Assembly (NCBI RefSeq): GCF_001068775.1
Contig: NZ_JWAJ01000129.1
Location: 1-37,140, forward strand
DNA from: Streptococcus pseudopneumoniae
GTDB taxonomy: Bacteria; Bacillota; Bacilli; Lactobacillales; Streptococcaceae
Reading direction: 5' to 3'
Length of the DNA stretch: 37,140 nt
In this document: one piece after another, positions 10,519-19,700 of the stretch
How the letters are laid out: each line of letters starts with the position of its first letter
Position numbering within the stretch: the first letter of the stretch is position 1
Notes under the pieces: model-generated
The model's input: the letters and a program-made list of their open reading frames with translations, nothing else
Told to the model about the DNA's origin: nothing
The model's database searches: none
Translations under genes and position numbers: made by a program

Positions 10519-11853
10519 GTGTCTCAATCTTATATCAATGTTATCGGTGCTGGATTGGCAGGTTCAGAGGCAGCCTACCAAATTGCAGAGCGTGGTATTC
10601 CAGTTAAACTTTATGAAATGCGTGGTGTCAAGTCAACACCGCAACACAAAACTGACAATTTTGCAGAATTAGTGTGTTCTAATTCCTTGCGTGGAGATGC
10701 TCTTACAAATGCTGTAGGCCTCCTCAAAGAAGAAATGCGTCGCCTAGGTTCTCTTATCTTGGAATCGGCAGAAGCAACACGTGTTCCTGCTGGTGGTGCT
10801 CTCGCGGTTGACCGTGATGGTTTTTCTCAAATGGTCACTGAAAAAATTGCCAATCATCCCTTGATTGAGGTCGTTCGTGACGAAATTACAGAATTGCCGA
10901 CAGATGCTATTACAGTTGTTGCGACTGGACCTTTGACTAGCGATGCACTTGCTGAGAAAATTCATGCTCTTAATGGAGGTGATGGTTTTTATTTCTACGA
11001 TGCTGCAGCGCCTATTGTGGATGTTAATACGATTGATATGAACAAGGTTTATCTCAAATCTCGTTATGACAAGGGAGAAGCGGCCTACCTCAATGCTCCT
11101 ATGACCAAGCAAGAATTTATGGATTTCCATGAAGCCTTGGTAAATGCGGAAGAAGCGCCGCTCAATTCTTTTGAAAAAGAAAAATACTTTGAAGGCTGTA
11201 TGCCAATCGAGGTCATGGCTAAACGGGGTATCAAAACCATGCTCTATGGCCCAATGAAACCAGTTGGTCTAGAGTATCCAGATGACTATAAAGGACCACG
11301 TGATGGTGACTTTAAAACACCTTACGCAGTAGTCCAATTACGTCAGGACAATGCTGCTGGAAGCCTTTATAATATCGTTGGATTCCAAACCCACCTCAAA
11401 TGGGGAGAACAAAAACGTGTTTTCCAAATGATTCCAGGTCTTGAAAATGCGGAGTTTGTTCGCTATGGTGTTATGCACCGCAATTCTTATATGGATTCAC
11501 CAAATCTTCTTGAGCAAACTTATCGTTCTAAGAAGCAACCAAATCTTTTCTTTGCTGGTCAGATGACGGGTGTGGAAGGCTATGTTGAGTCAGCGGCATC
11601 AGGATTAGTAGCTGGTATTAACGCAGCTCGTCTTTTCAAGGGCGAAAGCGAGGCTATTTTCCCAGAGACAACGGCAATTGGCAGTCTAGCTCATTACATC
11701 ACACATGCTGACAGCAAACATTTCCAACCAATGAACGTCAATTTCGGAATTATCAAGGAATTGGAAGGCGACCGCATTCGTGATAAGAAGGCTCGTTATG
11801 AAAAAATTGCAGAGCGTGCCTTGGCTGATTTGGAAAACTTTTTATCCGTTTAA
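10519..11853 (+). CDS. trmFO: tRNA (uracil-5-)-methyltransferase, folate-dependent
   Basis: Makes ribothymidine at position 54 of tRNA using methylenetetrahydrofolate and FADH2. The older name is gid, after resemblance to GidA. From GTG 10519 the product has 444 residues and starts [18 protein letters not shown], with the FAD-binding GxGxxG at 10-15. [20 protein letters not shown]-like and [14 protein letters not shown] segments are family hallmarks. The frame stays open 24 codons further upstream, but only the GTG has a ribosome site (GAGG at 10505-10508, 10 bases away). A 6-base inverted repeat, TGGGTG (10450-10455) and CACCCA (10497-10502), lies in the leader. Confidence 0.95.
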   Translation: MSQSYINVIGAGLAGSEAAYQIAERGIPVKLYEMRGVKSTPQHKTDNFAELVCSNSLRGDALTNAVGLLKEEMRRLGSLILESAEATRVPAGGALAVDRDGFSQMVTEKIANHPLIEVVRDEITELPTDAITVVATGPLTSDALAEKIHALNGGDGFYFYDAAAPIVDVNTIDMNKVYLKSRYDKGEAAYLNAPMTKQEFMDFHEALVNAEEAPLNSFEKEKYFEGCMPIEVMAKRGIKTMLYGPMKPVGLEYPDDYKGPRDGDFKTPYAVVQLRQDNAAGSLYNIVGFQTHLKWGEQKRVFQMIPGLENAEFVRYGVMHRNSYMDSPNLLEQTYRSKKQPNLFFAGQMTGVEGYVESAASGLVAGINAARLFKGESEAIFPETTAIGSLAHYITHADSKHFQPMNVNFGIIKELEGDRIRDKKARYEKIAERALADLENFLSV

Positions 11854-11900
11854 AATTTTCAAAAGAATAACTCATGAGACTATAAAATTCTCAAAAAATG

Positions 11901-11909
11901 TGATAAAAT
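11901..11909 (+). promoter_or_regulatory. Extended -10 promoter of pyrH-frr
   Basis: TG-A-TAAAAT (11901-11909) lies about 30 bases before the pyrH GTG. No good -35 is visible, and no clear terminator separates it from trmFO. Confidence 0.5.
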
Positions 11910-11939
11910 AGTTTGAATAAAATAAAGGAGCGAAGTCAG

Positions 11940-12674
11940 GTGGAACCCAAATATAAACGTATTTTGATTAAGTTATCAGGTGAGGCCCTTGCTGGCGAGC
12001 GTGGTGTCGGAATTGATATCAAAACTGTTCAAGCAATGGCTCAAGAAATTCAAGAAGTACATAACTTAGGAATTGAGATTGCTCTCGTAATCGGAGGAGG
12101 AAATCTCTGGCGTGGAGAACCTGCTGCAGAAGCTGGAATGGATCGTGTACAAGCAGACTATACAGGAATGCTTGGAACCGTTATGAATGCTCTTGTGATG
12201 GCAGATTCATTGCAACAAGTTGGTGTGGATACACGTGTTCAAACAGCCATTGCCATGCAACAAGTAGCAGAACCTTACGTTCGTGGTCGTGCCCTTCGTC
12301 ATCTTGAAAAAGGACGCATTGTTATCTTTGGTGCGGGAATTGGTTCACCATACTTCTCAACAGATACAACAGCAGCCCTTCGTGCAGCTGAAATTGAAGC
12401 GGACGCTATCTTGATGGCTAAGAATGGGGTTGATGGTGTCTACAATGCTGATCCTAAAAAAGATAAGACAGCCGTTAAATTTGAAGAATTGACTCACCGT
12501 GATGTCATTAACAAAGGGCTTCGTATCATGGACTCAACAGCTTCTACACTTTCAATGGATAATGATATTGACTTGGTAGTTTTCAACATGAACCAACCAG
12601 GAAATATTAAACGTGTTGTATTTGGTGAAAATATCGGAACTACAGTTTCAAATAATATCGAAGAAAAGGAATAA
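11940..12674 (+). CDS. pyrH: UMP kinase
   Basis: Bacterial hexameric UMP kinase that makes UDP for RNA, DNA and sugar-nucleotide synthesis. From GTG 11940 the product has 244 residues, the usual length. It shows [11 protein letters not shown] at the N-terminus, [10 protein letters not shown], the substrate segment [13 protein letters not shown] and TGTTVS-like end, all of the amino-acid-kinase fold. The frame is open from a TTG at 11913, but AAAGGAG (11924-11930) fits only the GTG. It is followed 9 bases later by frr, the widespread pyrH-frr pairing. Confidence 0.97.
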   Translation: MEPKYKRILIKLSGEALAGERGVGIDIKTVQAMAQEIQEVHNLGIEIALVIGGGNLWRGEPAAEAGMDRVQADYTGMLGTVMNALVMADSLQQVGVDTRVQTAIAMQQVAEPYVRGRALRHLEKGRIVIFGAGIGSPYFSTDTTAALRAAEIEADAILMAKNGVDGVYNADPKKDKTAVKFEELTHRDVINKGLRIMDSTASTLSMDNDIDLVVFNMNQPGNIKRVVFGENIGTTVSNNIEEKE

Positions 12675-12683
12675 GAAATCATT

Positions 12684-13241
12684 ATGGCAAACGCAATCGT
12701 AGAAAAAGCAAAAGAGAGAATGACCCAATCTCACCACTCACTTGCTCGTGAGTTTGGAAGTATTCGTGCTGGCCGTGCTAATGCTAGCTTGCTTGACCGC
12801 ATCCACGTTGAGTACTATGGTGTTGAAACACCACTTAACCAAATTGCTTCTATCACAATCCCAGAAGCGCGTGTTTTGTTGGTAACACCATTTGACAAAT
12901 CATCTTTGAAAGATATCGAACGTGCTTTGAATGCTTCAGACCTAGGTATCACACCAGCTAACGATGGTTCTGTTATTCGCTTGGTAATCCCAGCTCTCAC
13001 AGAAGAAACTCGTCGTGATCTTGCTAAAGAAGTGAAAAAAGTTGGTGAGAATGCTAAAGTTGCTATCCGTAATATCCGTCGTGACGCTATGGACGAGGCT
13101 AAGAAACAAGAAAAAGCTAAAGAAATCACTGAAGACGAATTGAAGACTCTTGAAAAAGATATTCAAAAAGCAACAGACGATGCTGTAAAACACATCGACG
13201 AAATGACTGCCAATAAAGAAAAAGAAATCTTGGAAGTCTAA
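12684..13241 (+). CDS. frr: Ribosome recycling factor
   Basis: Works with EF-G and IF3 to split post-termination ribosomes. The 185-residue protein starts near the standard RRF head ([20 protein letters not shown], with the GRANASLLD segment) and ends with the long charged coiled coil of domain I. Length and sequence match the family. The ribosome-binding site is weak (GGAATAAG near the pyrH stop), so coupling to pyrH translation is likely. Confidence 0.98.
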   Translation: MANAIVEKAKERMTQSHHSLAREFGSIRAGRANASLLDRIHVEYYGVETPLNQIASITIPEARVLLVTPFDKSSLKDIERALNASDLGITPANDGSVIRLVIPALTEETRRDLAKEVKKVGENAKVAIRNIRRDAMDEAKKQEKAKEITEDELKTLEKDIQKATDDAVKHIDEMTANKEKEILEV

Positions 13242-13253
13242 GAAATAAACAGA

Positions 13254-13285
13254 AAAACTCAGTTGGCATTGCTGGCTGAGTTTTA
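13254..13285 (+). terminator. Hairpin between frr and cvfB (weak terminator or attenuator)
   Basis: AAAACTCAG (13254-13262) and CTGAGTTTT (13277-13285) are perfect inverted repeats around a 14-base loop. Only four T follow, and the cvfB ribosome site begins shortly after. It may end part of the pyrH-frr transcripts and let the rest run on, because I see no strong promoter between the hairpin and cvfB. Confidence 0.55.
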
Positions 13286-13301
13286 TTCGAAAGAAGGAAA
13301 T

Positions 13302-14156
13302 ATGAATACAAATCTTGCAAGTTTTATCGTTGGACTCATCATCGATGAAAATGACCGTTTTTACTTTGTTCAAAAGGATGGTCAAACATATGCTCTAGCT
13401 AAAGAAGAAGGTCACCATACAGTTGGTGATACGGTCAAAGGTTTTGCTTATACAGACATGAAGCAAAAACTACGTTTGACAACTATAGAGGTCACTGCAA
13501 CTCAGGACCAATTTGGTTGGGGAACGGTAACAGAGGTTCGTAAGGACCTTGGGGTTTTTGTTGATACAGGATTACCAGACAAGGAAATCGTTGTGTCACT
13601 AGATATTCTCTCTGAACTTAAAGAACTCTGGCCAAAGAAAGGCGATCGCCTATACATTCGTCTTGAAGTAGACAAGAAAGACCGTATCTGGGGAATCTTA
13701 GCTTATCAGGAAGACTTCCAACGATTGGCTCGTCCTGCCTACAATAACATGCAGAATCAAAATTGGCCAGCCATTGTTTACCGTCTTAAGCTATCAGGAA
13801 CCTTTGTCTATTTACCGGAAAATAATATGCTGGGCTTCATCCATCCAAGTGAGCGTTATGCAGAACCTCGTTTGGGGCAAGTGTTAGATGTACGTGTTAT
13901 TGGCTTCCGTGAGGTGGACCGCACACTTAATCTTTCACTTAAACCTCGCTCTTTTGAGATGTTGGAAAACGATGCACAGATGATCTTGACTTACTTGGAA
14001 AGTAATGGTGGATTTATGACCTTAAATGATAAATCTTCACCAGATGACATTAAAGCAACTTTTGGTATCTCGAAAGGTCAGTTTAAAAAAGCACTCGGTG
14101 GTTTAATGAAAGCTGGAAAAATTAAACAAGACCAGTTTGGTACTGAATTAATTTAG
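13302..14156 (+). CDS. cvfB: S1-domain RNA-binding regulator CvfB
   Basis: Cytoplasmic RNA-binding protein of the CvfB (conserved virulence factor B, YitL) family. From ATG 13302 it has 284 residues. At least two S1-like OB folds are visible: about 65-130 ([17 protein letters not shown]) and about 145-215 (ending [25 protein letters not shown]). A winged-helix end (about 220-284: [11 protein letters not shown], then [21 protein letters not shown]) completes the family layout. AGAAGGAAAT precedes the ATG; earlier in-frame codons from 13263 overlap the hairpin and lack a ribosome site. Its RNA targets here are unknown. It is followed 8 bases later by the yozE-like gene. Confidence 0.93.
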   Translation: MNTNLASFIVGLIIDENDRFYFVQKDGQTYALAKEEGHHTVGDTVKGFAYTDMKQKLRLTTIEVTATQDQFGWGTVTEVRKDLGVFVDTGLPDKEIVVSLDILSELKELWPKKGDRLYIRLEVDKKDRIWGILAYQEDFQRLARPAYNNMQNQNWPAIVYRLKLSGTFVYLPENNMLGFIHPSERYAEPRLGQVLDVRVIGFREVDRTLNLSLKPRSFEMLENDAQMILTYLESNGGFMTLNDKSSPDDIKATFGISKGQFKKALGGLMKAGKIKQDQFGTELI

Positions 14157-14164
14157 GGAGGCTT

Positions 14165-14380
14165 ATGAGAAAATCATTTTATACTTGGCTGATGACCGAG
14201 CGAAACCCTAAAAGCAATAGTCCCAAAGCAATTTTAGCGGATCTTGCCTTTGAGGAATCCGCCTTTCCGAAACATACAGATGATTTCGATCAAGTGAGTC
14301 GTTTTTTAGAGGAACATGCTAGCTTCTCTTTTAACCTAGGAGATTTTGATTCTATCTGGCAGGAATATTTAGAACATTAA
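14165..14380 (+). CDS. YozE / UPF0346 family small protein
   Basis: A 71-residue protein with [12 protein letters not shown] at the start and [12 protein letters not shown] at the end, matching the YozE SAM-like family of small helical Firmicute proteins. The function is unknown. GGGAGG (14157-14162) precedes the ATG. It follows cvfB by 8 bases and is probably co-transcribed with it. Confidence 0.9.
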   Translation: MRKSFYTWLMTERNPKSNSPKAILADLAFEESAFPKHTDDFDQVSRFLEEHASFSFNLGDFDSIWQEYLEH

Positions 14381-14391
14381 GGCTACCAGAT

Positions 14392-14423
14392 GGGGTTGGG
14401 GATAGTAATTTCTCAGCCTCTTT
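14392..14423 (+). terminator. G-T-rich terminator-like hairpin after yozE
   Basis: GGGGTTGGGGA (14392-14402) can pair at all 11 positions with TCTCAGCCTC plus the preceding T (14410-14420), four of them G-T, around a 7-base loop. Only three T follow. It looks like a drifted member of the GAGGTTGGGAC hairpin type and runs into the phoH promoter. Confidence 0.5.
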
Positions 14424-14431
14424 GCTATAAT
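14423..14431 (+). promoter_or_regulatory. Promoter of phoH
   Basis: TG-C-TATAAT (14423-14431) is a perfect extended -10. No good -35 is visible; that region is occupied by the preceding hairpin. The leader to the phoH TTG is about 155 bases. Confidence 0.65.
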
Positions 14432-14590
14432 ATAGTCATTCAGTTATCTTTTATGAGGATTTTACTTATTTTGGCAAGTATCGTTTACCATTACGAATTG
14501 TCAGAGTGATAGGATTTTTGAAAGTTATTTCATACTTAAAAGAAAACAAAAATAATAAAACGAAATAAGAGAATTAGAGAGGTTCTTTGT
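14432..14590. other. Long leader of phoH
   Basis: About 155 bases without a recognisable gene. An 18-codon frame (14453-14509) is present but has no ribosome site. I see no known riboswitch pattern. Confidence 0.3.
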
Positions 14591-15577
14591 TTGAAGGAAC
14601 ATTCAATAGATATTCAACTGAGTCATCCAGATGACCTATTTCATCTTTTTGGTTCCAATGAGCGCCATCTTCGTTTGATGGAAGAAGAGCTTGATGTGGT
14701 GATCCATGCCCGTACGGAGATTGTCCAGATTTTGGGAGAAGAAGTTGCCTGTGAAGAAGCCCGTCAAGTTATCCAAGCCTTAATGGTCTTGGTTAATCGT
14801 GGAATGACTGTTGGAACTCCGGATGTGGTGACAGCCATTACCATGGTTAAGAATAATGAAATCGATAAATTTGTTGCCCTCTATGAAGAAGAGATTATTA
14901 AGGATAATACAGGCAAGCCTATCCGTGTTAAAACTTTGGGTCAAAAGCTTTATGTGGATAGTGTCAAGCAACACGATGTGACCTTTGGAATTGGGCCGGC
15001 AGGAACAGGTAAGACCTTCTTAGCAGTGACTTTGGCCGTAACAGCTCTCAAGCGTGGGCAAGTCAAGCGTATCATTTTGACACGTCCTGCGGTAGAAGCA
15101 GGGGAGAGCTTGGGATTTCTTCCAGGTGATCTCAAGGAAAAGGTCGATCCTTATTTACGACCAGTTTATGACGCCTTGTACCAGATTCTTGGGAAGGATC
15201 AAACAACCCGTCTCATGGAACGTGAAATTATTGAAATTGCTCCTCTAGCCTATATGCGTGGGCGTACCTTGGATGATGCCTTTGTCATTCTCGATGAGGC
15301 GCAAAATACGACCATCATGCAGATGAAGATGTTCTTGACCCGTCTTGGATTTAATTCTAAGATGATTGTCAATGGGGATATTAGCCAGATTGACCTACCG
15401 CGTAATGTAAAGTCAGGTTTGATTGATGCTCAAGAAAAACTTAAGAACATTCACCAAATTGACTTTGTTCATTTCTCAGCCAAGGATGTGGTTCGCCACC
15501 CAGTTGTCGCTCAAATTATCAGAGCCTATGAACCTCGACCTGTCAAAGCTGAAGAAAATCAAGAAGAAACAGAATAA
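14591..15577 (+). CDS. phoH: PhoH family P-loop ATPase
   Basis: Cytoplasmic PhoH/YbeZ-type ATPase of 328 residues. Its precise job is unsettled; homologues are tied to RNA and ribosome metabolism and often sit near ybeY. The Walker A motif is GPAGTGKT (135-142), Walker B is VILDEAQNT (D235, E236), and LTRPAVEAGESLGFLPGD is the family hallmark. The start is a TTG at 14591, supported by GAGAGG (14577-14582) and by the conserved N-terminus (KEHSIDIQLSHPDD). It is monocistronic here: a long hairpin follows and ybeY is not adjacent. Confidence 0.93.
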   Translation: MKEHSIDIQLSHPDDLFHLFGSNERHLRLMEEELDVVIHARTEIVQILGEEVACEEARQVIQALMVLVNRGMTVGTPDVVTAITMVKNNEIDKFVALYEEEIIKDNTGKPIRVKTLGQKLYVDSVKQHDVTFGIGPAGTGKTFLAVTLAVTALKRGQVKRIILTRPAVEAGESLGFLPGDLKEKVDPYLRPVYDALYQILGKDQTTRLMEREIIEIAPLAYMRGRTLDDAFVILDEAQNTTIMQMKMFLTRLGFNSKMIVNGDISQIDLPRNVKSGLIDAQEKLKNIHQIDFVHFSAKDVVRHPVVAQIIRAYEPRPVKAEENQEETE

Positions 15578-15612
15578 GGAAAAAGGACCTAGGCAAAAAC
15601 TAGCTTCTAAAT

Positions 15613-15675
15613 AAAACCACACAGTGATTTCAGTCTTGAATACAATCAAGCTGAAAGAAACACTGTGTGGTTTTT
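15613..15675. terminator. Very long hairpin terminator after phoH
   Basis: AAAACCACACAGTG (15613-15626) pairs perfectly with CACTGTGTGGTTTT (15661-15674). Inside, TTTCAG pairs with CTGAAA and CTTG with CAAG, about 24 base pairs in total, and T follows. The transposase remnant on the other strand ends inside it (TGA at 15630-15632), so it may have been the element's own 3' structure and now serves phoH. Confidence 0.75.
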
Positions 15676-16492
15676 GAATAGGTGAACGTTTTAGATGCTA
15701 GATTCTTTGCCAATTTGGTGAGATTCATGCTCATGAAGATGAATGCTATCTCTGTTGCGACAGCTTGTTTACCTCTGATATGCACTCTGTGCACGCCGAA
15801 AACTACCAAAAACGGGTTCTACATCAATTTTCCGTTTGGCATAAATTTGAGAGCCTTCTTCACTATGTAATGTTTGCGTAAGGAGTTCCTTAAAGTAATT
15901 CCAAGTTGGATTATAATGGATTTGTTTCTGATTTCCACTATCTGTTTTAACCAACTGTTCTAACTCTGGAGTGTCTTGAACTTTATCCGCCTCATAAATC
16001 TTGAAATCACGTTGAAGCCCATACTTGTCAGTTCGACTAGAGCAGTTCTTAAAGGAATAAAATAGGCCATCGGGCTTTATAAACTGGTCCGTGACCTCAA
16101 GATATTCCCAGTTCATTGGATTATCTGTGCTCGTTTAGTACTTTTTAGTCAATTTTGATTAGGTTGTTGGCATGTTTACTGGAGCGGAAATTATTAATCG
16201 TTTTATAGCTAACATTGGTATCGTGGCTCAACCATTTCATGGGAATGATTTCTTCGTTCAATTGAACGATTTTACGTCCAAAGAACACTTGACGACCATA
16301 AGCGAATATGGTCATCTTCATGAGCATGGTTGGACGAAAGGCAGGGCGACCAGTGTGAGAGGTCTATTTCAGTAATACTTGACTAGAGATATTGTCAACA
16401 AATAGGCTAATCATTCTCGCTTCGTGAGTTGATGGAATATCGTAGGAATGATTTACTTCCAAACTTAAATGATTTTAGTGGTTCAACTTCAT
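15630..16492 (-). pseudogene. IS1182-family transposase remnant
   Basis: The minus strand holds pieces of one DDE transposase in order. From ATG 16492 an N-terminal part reads through a TAA and a TAG and includes SHTGRPAF, FAYGRQVFFGRKI and MKWLSHDTNVSYKTINNFRSS. After a short break the C-terminal part starts at about 16116 (NWEYLEVTDQFIKPDG) and includes NPTWNYFKELL and EGSQIYAKRKIDVEPVFG. Near 15808 the frame shifts and resumes as VHRVHIRGKQAVATEIAFIF, ending at 15630. The middle third of a normal transposase is missing. These motifs are typical of IS1182-type transposases. It cannot make an active enzyme. It separates phoH from prtA. Confidence 0.85.
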
Positions 16493-16498
16493 TCCTAC
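16442..16498. repeat. 10-base inverted repeat at the head of the IS remnant
   Basis: GTAGGAATGA (16442-16451) and TCATTCCTAC (16489-16498) are perfect inverted repeats 37 bases apart, covering the presumed start of the transposase frame. This may be a regulatory stem of the element. I cannot define the outer end of the IS. Confidence 0.5.
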
Positions 16499-16567
16499 TA
16501 TTCTTGATGGTGTGAATGTGCTTATAATGTATTCCAGTTAAACACGAAAGCTTTGGACTTTATGAAA

Positions 16568-16603
16568 TTAACATACGTTAATAAAAAAATTAACCCGTAT
16601 TAA
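16568..16603. promoter_or_regulatory. Palindromic operator-like element upstream of prtA
   Basis: Two 15-base units, TTAACATACGTTAAT (16568-16582) and ATTAACCCGTATTAA (16589-16603), face each other across AAAAAA. The core GTTAAT-N6-ATTAAC is perfect, and the units match at 11 of 15 positions when one is inverted. Each unit is itself a near palindrome. The element ends 6 bases before the -35, where an activator or a repressor could act. Confidence 0.6.
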
Positions 16604-16609
16604 TTTTTC

Positions 16610-16638
16610 TTGACTTAAATTTTTTTAATTGATATACT
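16610..16638 (+). promoter_or_regulatory. Strong promoter of prtA
   Basis: TTGACT (16610-16615), exactly 17 bases, then TATACT (16633-16638) with TG at 16630-16631 (extended -10). The leader to the ATG is about 130 bases and contains an 8-base inverted repeat, AAAACTTT (16701-16708) and AAAGTTTT (16732-16739). Confidence 0.85.
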
Positions 16639-16778
16639 ATTTTCAGAGAGTTAACAATTATATATAAATGCACTACTCTATTTCCTAGATAATACTTAGT
16701 AAAACTTTTTATAACAAAGGCTAGCAAAGTTAAAGTTTTCTATCTATTGGAAGTTAAATAAATATGTAAGGAATTAAA

Positions 16779-19700
16779 ATGAAAAAAAGTACAGTATTGT
16801 CATTAACCACAGCTGCAGTTATTTTAGCAGCATATGTCCCTAATGAGGTAGTTTTAGCAGATACACCTAGTTCTGAAGATTCTTTAAAAATATCTGATAA
16901 AGAAACAGTAGTAGGTAAACAAAAAGAAAACAAAGAAAAACTTGAAGATATTCATAATGCTATAGAAACTTCAAAGGATACTGAAGAGAAGAAAACAACG
17001 GTTATTGAGGAAAAAGAAGTTGTTAGTAAAGAATCTGTGATAGATAACAAAACTAGCAATGAAGAAAAAATCAAAGAAGATTCCAATCAATCCCAAGAAG
17101 ATTCCAATCAATCCCAAGAAGATAAAGCGGACTCGTCTGCAAGTAAAGACCCAGAAAGTCCCAAAAAAGAGGATAAACTTGTCTATATTGCTGAATTTAA
17201 AGATAAAGAATCTGGAGAAAAAGCAATCAAGGAATTATCCAATCTTAAGGATACAAAAGTTTTATATACTTATGATACGGTTTTTAATGGTGTTGCAATA
17301 GAAACAACTCCAGATAATCTGGACAAAATTAAACTAATAGAGGGTATCTCATCGGTTGAACGATCACAAAAAGTCCAGCCAATGATGAATCATGCTAGAA
17401 AGGAAATTGGAGTTGAAGAGGCAATTGATTACCTAAAGTCTATCAATGCTCCATTTGGTAAAAATTTTGATGGTAGAGGTATGGTCATTTCAAATATCGA
17501 TACGGGGACAGATTATAGGCATAAGGCCATGAGGATTGATGATGACGCTAAAGACTCAATGAAATTTAAAAAAGAAGACTTAAAAGGTACTGATAAAAAT
17601 TTCTGGTTGAGTGATAAAATCCCTCATGCGTTCAATTATTATAATGGTGGTAAAATCACTGTAGAAAAAGCTGATGATGGAAGCGATTATTTTGATCCAC
17701 ATGGGATGCATATTGCAGGGATTCTTGCAGGAAATGATACTGAAAAAGATATTAAAAACTTTAATGGAATAGATGGAATTGCTCCTAATGCACAGATCTT
17801 CTCTTATAAAATGTACTCTGACGCAGGATCTGGGTTCGCAGGTGATGAAACAATGTTTCATGCTATTGAAGATTCGATCAAACACAATGTCGATGTTGTT
17901 TCGGTATCATCTGGCTTTACAGGAACAGGTCTTGTAGGTGAGAAATATTGGGAAGCTATTAGAGCGTTAAGAAAAGCAGGCATTCCAATGGTTGTAGCTA
18001 CGGGTAACTATGCGACTTCTGCTTCAAGTTCTTCATGGGATTTAGTGGCAAATAATAATCTGAAAATGACCGACACTGGAAATGTAACGCGAACTGCAGC
18101 ACATGAAGATGCGATAGCGGTCGCTTCTGCTAAAAATCAGACAGTTGAGTTTGATAAAGTCAACATAGGTGGAGAAAATTTTAAATACAGAAATATAGGG
18201 GCCTTTTTCGATAAGAATAAAATCACAACAAATGAAGACGGTTCAAAAGCTCCTAGTAAATTAAACTTTGTATATATAGGCAAAGGTCAAGATCAAGATT
18301 TGATAGGATTGGATCTTAAGGGCAAAATTGCAGTAATGGATCGAATTTATACCAAGGATTTAAAAGATGCTTTTAAAAGAGCAACGGATAAGGGCGCACG
18401 CGCCATTATGGTTGTAAATACTGTCAATTACTACAATAGAGATAATTGGACAGAGCTTCCAGCCATGGGATATGAAGCGGATGAAGGGACTAAAAGTCAA
18501 GTATTTTCAATTTCAGGAGATGATGGTGTAAAGCTATGGAACATGATTAATCCTGATAAAAAAACTGAAGTTAAAAGGAATAATAAAGAAGATTTCAAAG
18601 ATAAATTGGAGCAATACTATCCAATTGATATGGCCAGCTATAATTCTAATAAACCGAATGTAGGTGACGAAAAAGAGATTGACTTTAAGTTTGCACCTGA
18701 CACAGACAAAGAATTGTATAAAGAAGATGTCATAGTTCCAGCAGGATCCACATCTTGGGGACCGAGAACAGATTTACTTTTAAAGCCTGATGTCTCAGCA
18801 CCAGGTAAAAATATTAAATCCACTCTCAATGTCATTAATGGGAAATCAACTTATGGTTATATGTCAGGGACTAGTATGGCAACTCCAATCGTGGCAGCTT
18901 CTACTGTTTTGATTAGACCAAAGTTAAAGGAAATGCTTGAAAGACCTGCCTTGAAAAATCTTAAGGGAGATGACAAAATAGACCTTACAAGTCTTACAAA
19001 AATAGCCCTACAAAATACTGCACGGCCTATGATGGATGCAACGTCTTGGAAAGAAAAAAGTCAATACTTTGCATCACCTAGACAACAGGGAGCAGGCTTA
19101 ATTAATGTTGCTAATGCTTTGAGAAATGAAGTTGTAGCTACTTTTAAAAACACGGATTCTAAAGGTTTGGTAAACTCTTATGGTTCTATTTCTCTTAAAG
19201 AAATAAAAGGAGATAAAAAATACTTTACAATTAAGCTTCACAATACATCAAACAGACCTTTAACCTTTAAAGTTTCAGCATCAGCAGTAACTACAGATGC
19301 TCTAACTGATAGACTAAAACTGGATGAAACATACAAAGATGAAAAATCTCCAGATGGGAAGCAAATTGTTCCAGAAATCCACCCAGAAAAAGTCAAAGGA
19401 GCAAATATCACATTTGAGCATGACACTTTCACTATAGGCCCAAATTCTAGCTTTGATTTAAATGCGGTTATAAATGTTGGGGAGGCTAAAAACAAAAATA
19501 AATTTGTAGAATCATTTATTCATTTTGAGTCTTTGGAAGAAATGGAAGCTCTAAACTCTAACGGGAAGAAAATAAACTTCCAACCTTCTTTATCGATGCC
19601 TCTAATGGGATTTGCTGGGAATTGGAACCACGAACCAATCCTTGATAAATGGGCCTGGGAAGAAGGTTCAAAATCAAAAACAATGGAAGGTTATGATGAT

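Noticed and set aside
12815-13385. Minus-strand frames of 104 and 147 codons over frr and the start of cvfB
   Set aside because: They lie antisense to well-identified genes, have no ribosome site and no family match.
14453-14509. 18-codon frame in the phoH leader
   Set aside because: No Shine-Dalgarno precedes the ATG and the peptide has no recognisable character; chance is sufficient.
16172-16375. Plus-strand frame within the IS remnant
   Set aside because: It is the antisense of the IS1182 transposase piece, whose minus-strand translation is clearly recognisable.
16568-16603. AdcR zinc-regulator box upstream of prtA
   Set aside because: AdcR sites as I know them are TTAACYRGTTAA with a 2-base centre; the units here have a 4-base centre, so only a general operator is claimed.
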